Source: Verrucomicrobiota bacterium (lineage in GTDB: Bacteria > Verrucomicrobiota > Verrucomicrobiia > Verrucomicrobiales > Akkermansiaceae). Taken from it: 7,392 bases of DNA. Location: contig JAPLUJ010000069.1 of NCBI GenBank assembly GCA_026397695.1, forward strand, positions 1 to 7,392, written 5' to 3'. Within the stretch, counting starts at the first letter, position 1, and each line of letters starts with the position of its first letter. Shown here one piece after another: positions 5,304 to 7,392 of this stretch. The position numbers were made by a program, and so were the translations under genes. A model generated the notes under the pieces. It was not told where the DNA came from, did no database searches, and saw nothing but the letters and a program-made list of their open reading frames with translations.

Positions 5304-7392
5304 TCAATCGACAATGACGGTGGTGACGGTGTGGCAGATTTTGTGGACGTCATCATCGCCCCTTTCGATGAAGACGTCGGCGATGCCGTTGCTGTTGAAA
5401 TCCGCTGCGCGGAGGGTGATGTCGCGGCTGCCGTTGCTGAAGATGGCTCCCTGGAAGTAGGTGCACAGGCGGACCTCCGCGTTGGCCGGTAGGTTTTCGG
5501 CCACGATGGTGAAGCGATAGACATGGGAGCCGTCCGGGCGGATGAGCACGAGCTGGGTGTCGCCGGTTTCATCGGCCCTGAAGACGGAGAAGGCTTGCAG
5601 GGTGCCGCGGGCGATGATGTCGCCGGTTTCGGGCAGGCGGGCGATGACGTGGCTGGTGCCTGTTTCATAGACGTTCACGAAGAAACTGCGGGTGGCGGCA
5701 CCGGCGGCGGTCATTTCATACCAGCCGATGTCGTTATTGGTTTCGATGGTCATGCCGTTGATGTCGGCGAGTGTCCATGTGCGGGGGGTGTAAGTTTGGA
5801 CATCGAAGGCGGGGCCGAAATCGGCGTGATGGACGTGGAGGGTGACGGCGTGGGGCGGGTTGCTGGGACTGTTGACAACGAGGGTGTGTTCCCCCGGAGT
5901 GTTGAAGGTGGCGGTGAAGGGCTGGCCCGCAGTGTGGTTGGTGCGTAATTTGGAATCCGCAAGGAGGGTTCCGTCCAGGGTCACGGTGAAATGCACGGGG
6001 GGGGGAGGGCCGTTGCCGTTGCCGTTGTTGCCGTTGTTGCCGTTGCCGTTGTTGCCGTTGTTGCCGTTGCCGTTGTTGCCGTTGCCGTTGCCGTTGTTGC
6101 CGTTGCCGTTGCCGTTGTTGCCGGGCGGGACCACGGTCGCGTCAAGGAGGAGGGAATCGCCCTGGCGGATGTGGAGGGTTGTTTGGGCGCTGAGGTCGGT
6201 GGGGATCCAGGTGATGGCGGGCGTGTCCTCCAACATGCCGTTCTGATAGTGGATGGTGAGGGCGGTGGCGGCGGCGGGATCGAGCGGGATATTGCTGAAG
6301 AAGCCGTCGTTGGTGCTTTGCAGAGCTTCCAGCGCCTGCGTGGCGGGTTGGCCGTTATCATCGGTGACGGCCTTGAGGATTTGCAGCGACTGGAGGTTGC
6401 TGGTGACACCTTCGATGCATACGGGTGAGGTGCGGCTTGTGCTTGGAATGCGGGTGAGGTGGTTCTCGTCGCTGAGTTTTTGCTCGACCCAATCCGGGAT
6501 GCGGTTGTTGTTGGCGTCGGTGCCGCCGAGGCGTTGAAAGGTGATCGAGTTGAGGCGCAGTTTGCAATCGGCACGGACGTTGTGATTTTCAATGCGCAGG
6601 GTATAAGTGCCGACACCGAGCCACGGGGTTAATTGTTTGACGGTGGTGTTCTGGCCAAGAAGGCAGCGCAGGGTCTGGCGGGCGAGGAGGGCACCGTTCA
6701 GATGCAGCGAGAGCGGCAGGTTTTCCACGCTGCGCACCGAGCCGCCCTCGGCACCGCCGGTGATGCGGATTTCGTAAATGCCTTCCTCGCCGGGCGTGAT
6801 GGTGAACGGATAGTCGGTCCAACCGCGGCGCTCATACGCGAGTGCGGTGCCATCCGCGCGGATTTGCCAGGATACGCTGGTCCGGGTGAATGCGGTTAGA
6901 TCAACCGTGGCAGGCTCTCCTGGCATCAAGAGATTTTGAACCAGCGGGTCGGTGTGATAGTAGTCGCGCTCGTCCTTGTCGGAAATGCCGTCGCCGTCGG
7001 TGTCGGCGAGGTTCGGGCTGGTGCCCAACTGGAACTCCTCCAGGTTGGTCAGGCCGTCGGAGTCCGCGTCCGCATACTGGCCGTCGAGGGCATCGAAGAG
7101 GCCGTCGTCGGCGGGGTTGAGGCCGTTGGCCGTTTCCCAGGCCGCCGGCAAATTGTCATCGTCCAGATCGTCGGCCTGGGTGAAGTCCCCGTAAAAGGCG
7201 GAAGACGGGATGATTTCCCTGGTGGAGCCGGGGACCTGCCAGGCGAGGGCGACATGGTCCGCGCCGCCGGCCGCCTTGTGGAGCACTTCGATATAGTATT
7301 TCTTTCCGGCCTCGAGTTGGACGGCGCGGCTGTGCTGGGAAGGATATTTGTCAAACTCCAGCGGCAGGATGGCAGTACCGCCGGGAACGGAA
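5304..7392 (-). CDS. Large secreted modular protein, PA14-like and DxDxDG repeats (C-terminal part)
   Basis: Partial gene: the frame is open to the right edge, giving 695 residues to the TGA at 5306-5304; the true start is outside. In window numbering, residues 1-65 are the end of a PA14-like domain (KKYYIEVLHKAAGGADHVAL, then AWQVPGS). About 76-150 carries DxDxDG calcium-type repeats (DADSDGLTNLEEF, DTDGDGISDKDE). About 160-288 is a beta-sandwich-like region closing with DANNNRIPDWVEQ, common as a module boundary in such proteins. Residues 424-461 are only Gly and Asn, followed by four Pro, a flexible linker. The rest is beta-rich, with DFNSNGIADVFIERGDDD near the end. PA14 domains are known to bind glycans in several proteins, so a surface or adhesive role is plausible; no enzyme motif is visible. 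It is the first visible gene of the presumed operon, 35 bp before the signal-peptide ATG of the next gene. An internal GTG at 7286 is not a real start, since the domain continues upstream of it. Confidence 0.85.
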   Translation of the reverse strand, partial: SVPGGTAILPLEFDKYPSQHSRAVQLEAGKKYYIEVLHKAAGGADHVALAWQVPGSTREIIPSSAFYGDFTQADDLDDDNLPAAWETANGLNPADDGLFDALDGQYADADSDGLTNLEEFQLGTSPNLADTDGDGISDKDERDYYHTDPLVQNLLMPGEPATVDLTAFTRTSVSWQIRADGTALAYERRGWTDYPFTITPGEEGIYEIRITGGAEGGSVRSVENLPLSLHLNGALLARQTLRCLLGQNTTVKQLTPWLGVGTYTLRIENHNVRADCKLRLNSITFQRLGGTDANNNRIPDWVEQKLSDENHLTRIPSTSRTSPVCIEGVTSNLQSLQILKAVTDDNGQPATQALEALQSTNDGFFSNIPLDPAAATALTIHYQNGMLEDTPAITWIPTDLSAQTTLHIRQGDSLLLDATVVPPGNNGNGNGNNGNGNGNNGNGNNGNNGNGNNGNNGNGNGPPPPVHFTVTLDGTLLADSKLRTNHTAGQPFTATFNTPGEHTLVVNSPSNPPHAVTLHVHHADFGPAFDVQTYTPRTWTLADINGMTIETNNDIGWYEMTAAGAATRSFFVNVYETGTSHVIARLPETGDIIARGTLQAFSVFRADETGDTQLVLIRPDGSHVYRFTIVAENLPANAEVRLCTYFQGAIFSNGSRDITLRAADFNSNGIADVFIERGDDDVHKICHTVTTVIVD
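6009..6122 (-). repeat. Gly/Asn codon repeat tract (mixed 6- and 9-bp units)
   Basis: This 114-bp tract is built only from GGC and AAC codons on the coding strand, in mixed units of GGCAAC (Gly-Asn) and GGCAACAAC (Gly-Asn-Asn). It encodes 38 residues of Gly and Asn followed by a short Pro run from 6008 on. Units are multiples of three, so slippage would change linker length without shifting the frame. Confidence 0.9.

Noticed and set aside
6009..6122. Short regular repeats that could suggest a CRISPR or an intergenic satellite.
   Set aside because: Units are 6 and 9 bp with no spacers, and the tract is in frame inside a long coding region.
5842..6246. Plus-strand frames with Leu-Pro or Val-Ala repeats.
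   Set aside because: They are the antisense translation of the Gly/Asn codon tract; the coding frame is the minus strand, which is open for 695 codons with recognisable domains.
5304..7286. Taking GTG 7286 as the start of the large modular protein.
   Set aside because: The 35 codons upstream are open to the window edge and encode the preceding part of the same PA14-like domain (VQLEAGKKYYIE), so the gene is truncated by the window rather than starting there.
7049..7354. A 101-codon minus-strand frame rich in Pro, Ser, Thr and Arg at the right edge.
   Set aside because: It overlaps the PA14-like/DxDxDG coding frame in another phase and has low-complexity composition typical of out-of-frame GC-rich DNA.

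Overview
The window looks like an accessory locus of secreted proteins from a Gram-negative bacterium, most likely a member of the Verrucomicrobiota (inference). The reasons are a PA14-type domain ending in the 'YYIEVLHK...' signature followed by DxDxDG calcium-type repeats, a repetitive Asp-rich/Ig-like secreted protein of a kind often seen in the PVC group, generally high GC, and starts without clear Shine-Dalgarno sequences. No rRNA, tRNA, CRISPR array, transposase or phage gene is visible. Every supported gene lies on the minus strand; the long plus-strand frames are shadows of these genes.

Reading in the direction of transcription (right to left): (1) 7392-5304, the C-terminal 695 residues of a large modular extracellular protein: end of a PA14-like domain, DxDxDG repeats, a beta-sandwich region, an almost pure Gly/Asn linker of 38 residues, and a C-terminal beta-rich region. 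(2) 5268-3280, a 662-residue secreted protein with a clear signal peptide and repeated modules pairing an Asp-rich strip with a beta-sandwich-like segment. (3) 3277-2216, a 353-residue secreted protein that I recognise as a distant relative of the Bacillus Tgl transglutaminase family, with the Glu-Cys active-site pair. (4) 2219-1377, a 280-residue secreted protein made of MORN_2/YwqK-type repeats. Genes 2 and 3 are 2 bp apart and genes 3 and 4 overlap by an ATGA, so genes 1-4 probably form one operon. (5) After a 159-bp gap with a possible promoter, 1217-279 encodes a membrane-anchored HEAT-like helical repeat protein. (6) 221-1 is the 5' end of a second copy of gene 2, cut by the window edge.

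The most interesting unit is the translationally coupled pair of a secreted Tgl-like enzyme and a secreted MORN_2 protein. MORN_2 proteins of the YwqK family are known as antitoxin/immunity partners, so the pair may be an effector with its periplasmic immunity protein. An alternative is an enzyme that cross-links the repetitive secreted proteins encoded just upstream. The pair has visibly lower GC than the flanking genes. A second copy of gene 2 starting at the left edge suggests that a cassette with this kind of leading gene is repeated in the genome. The function of genes 1, 2, 5 and 6 cannot be assigned from sequence alone.
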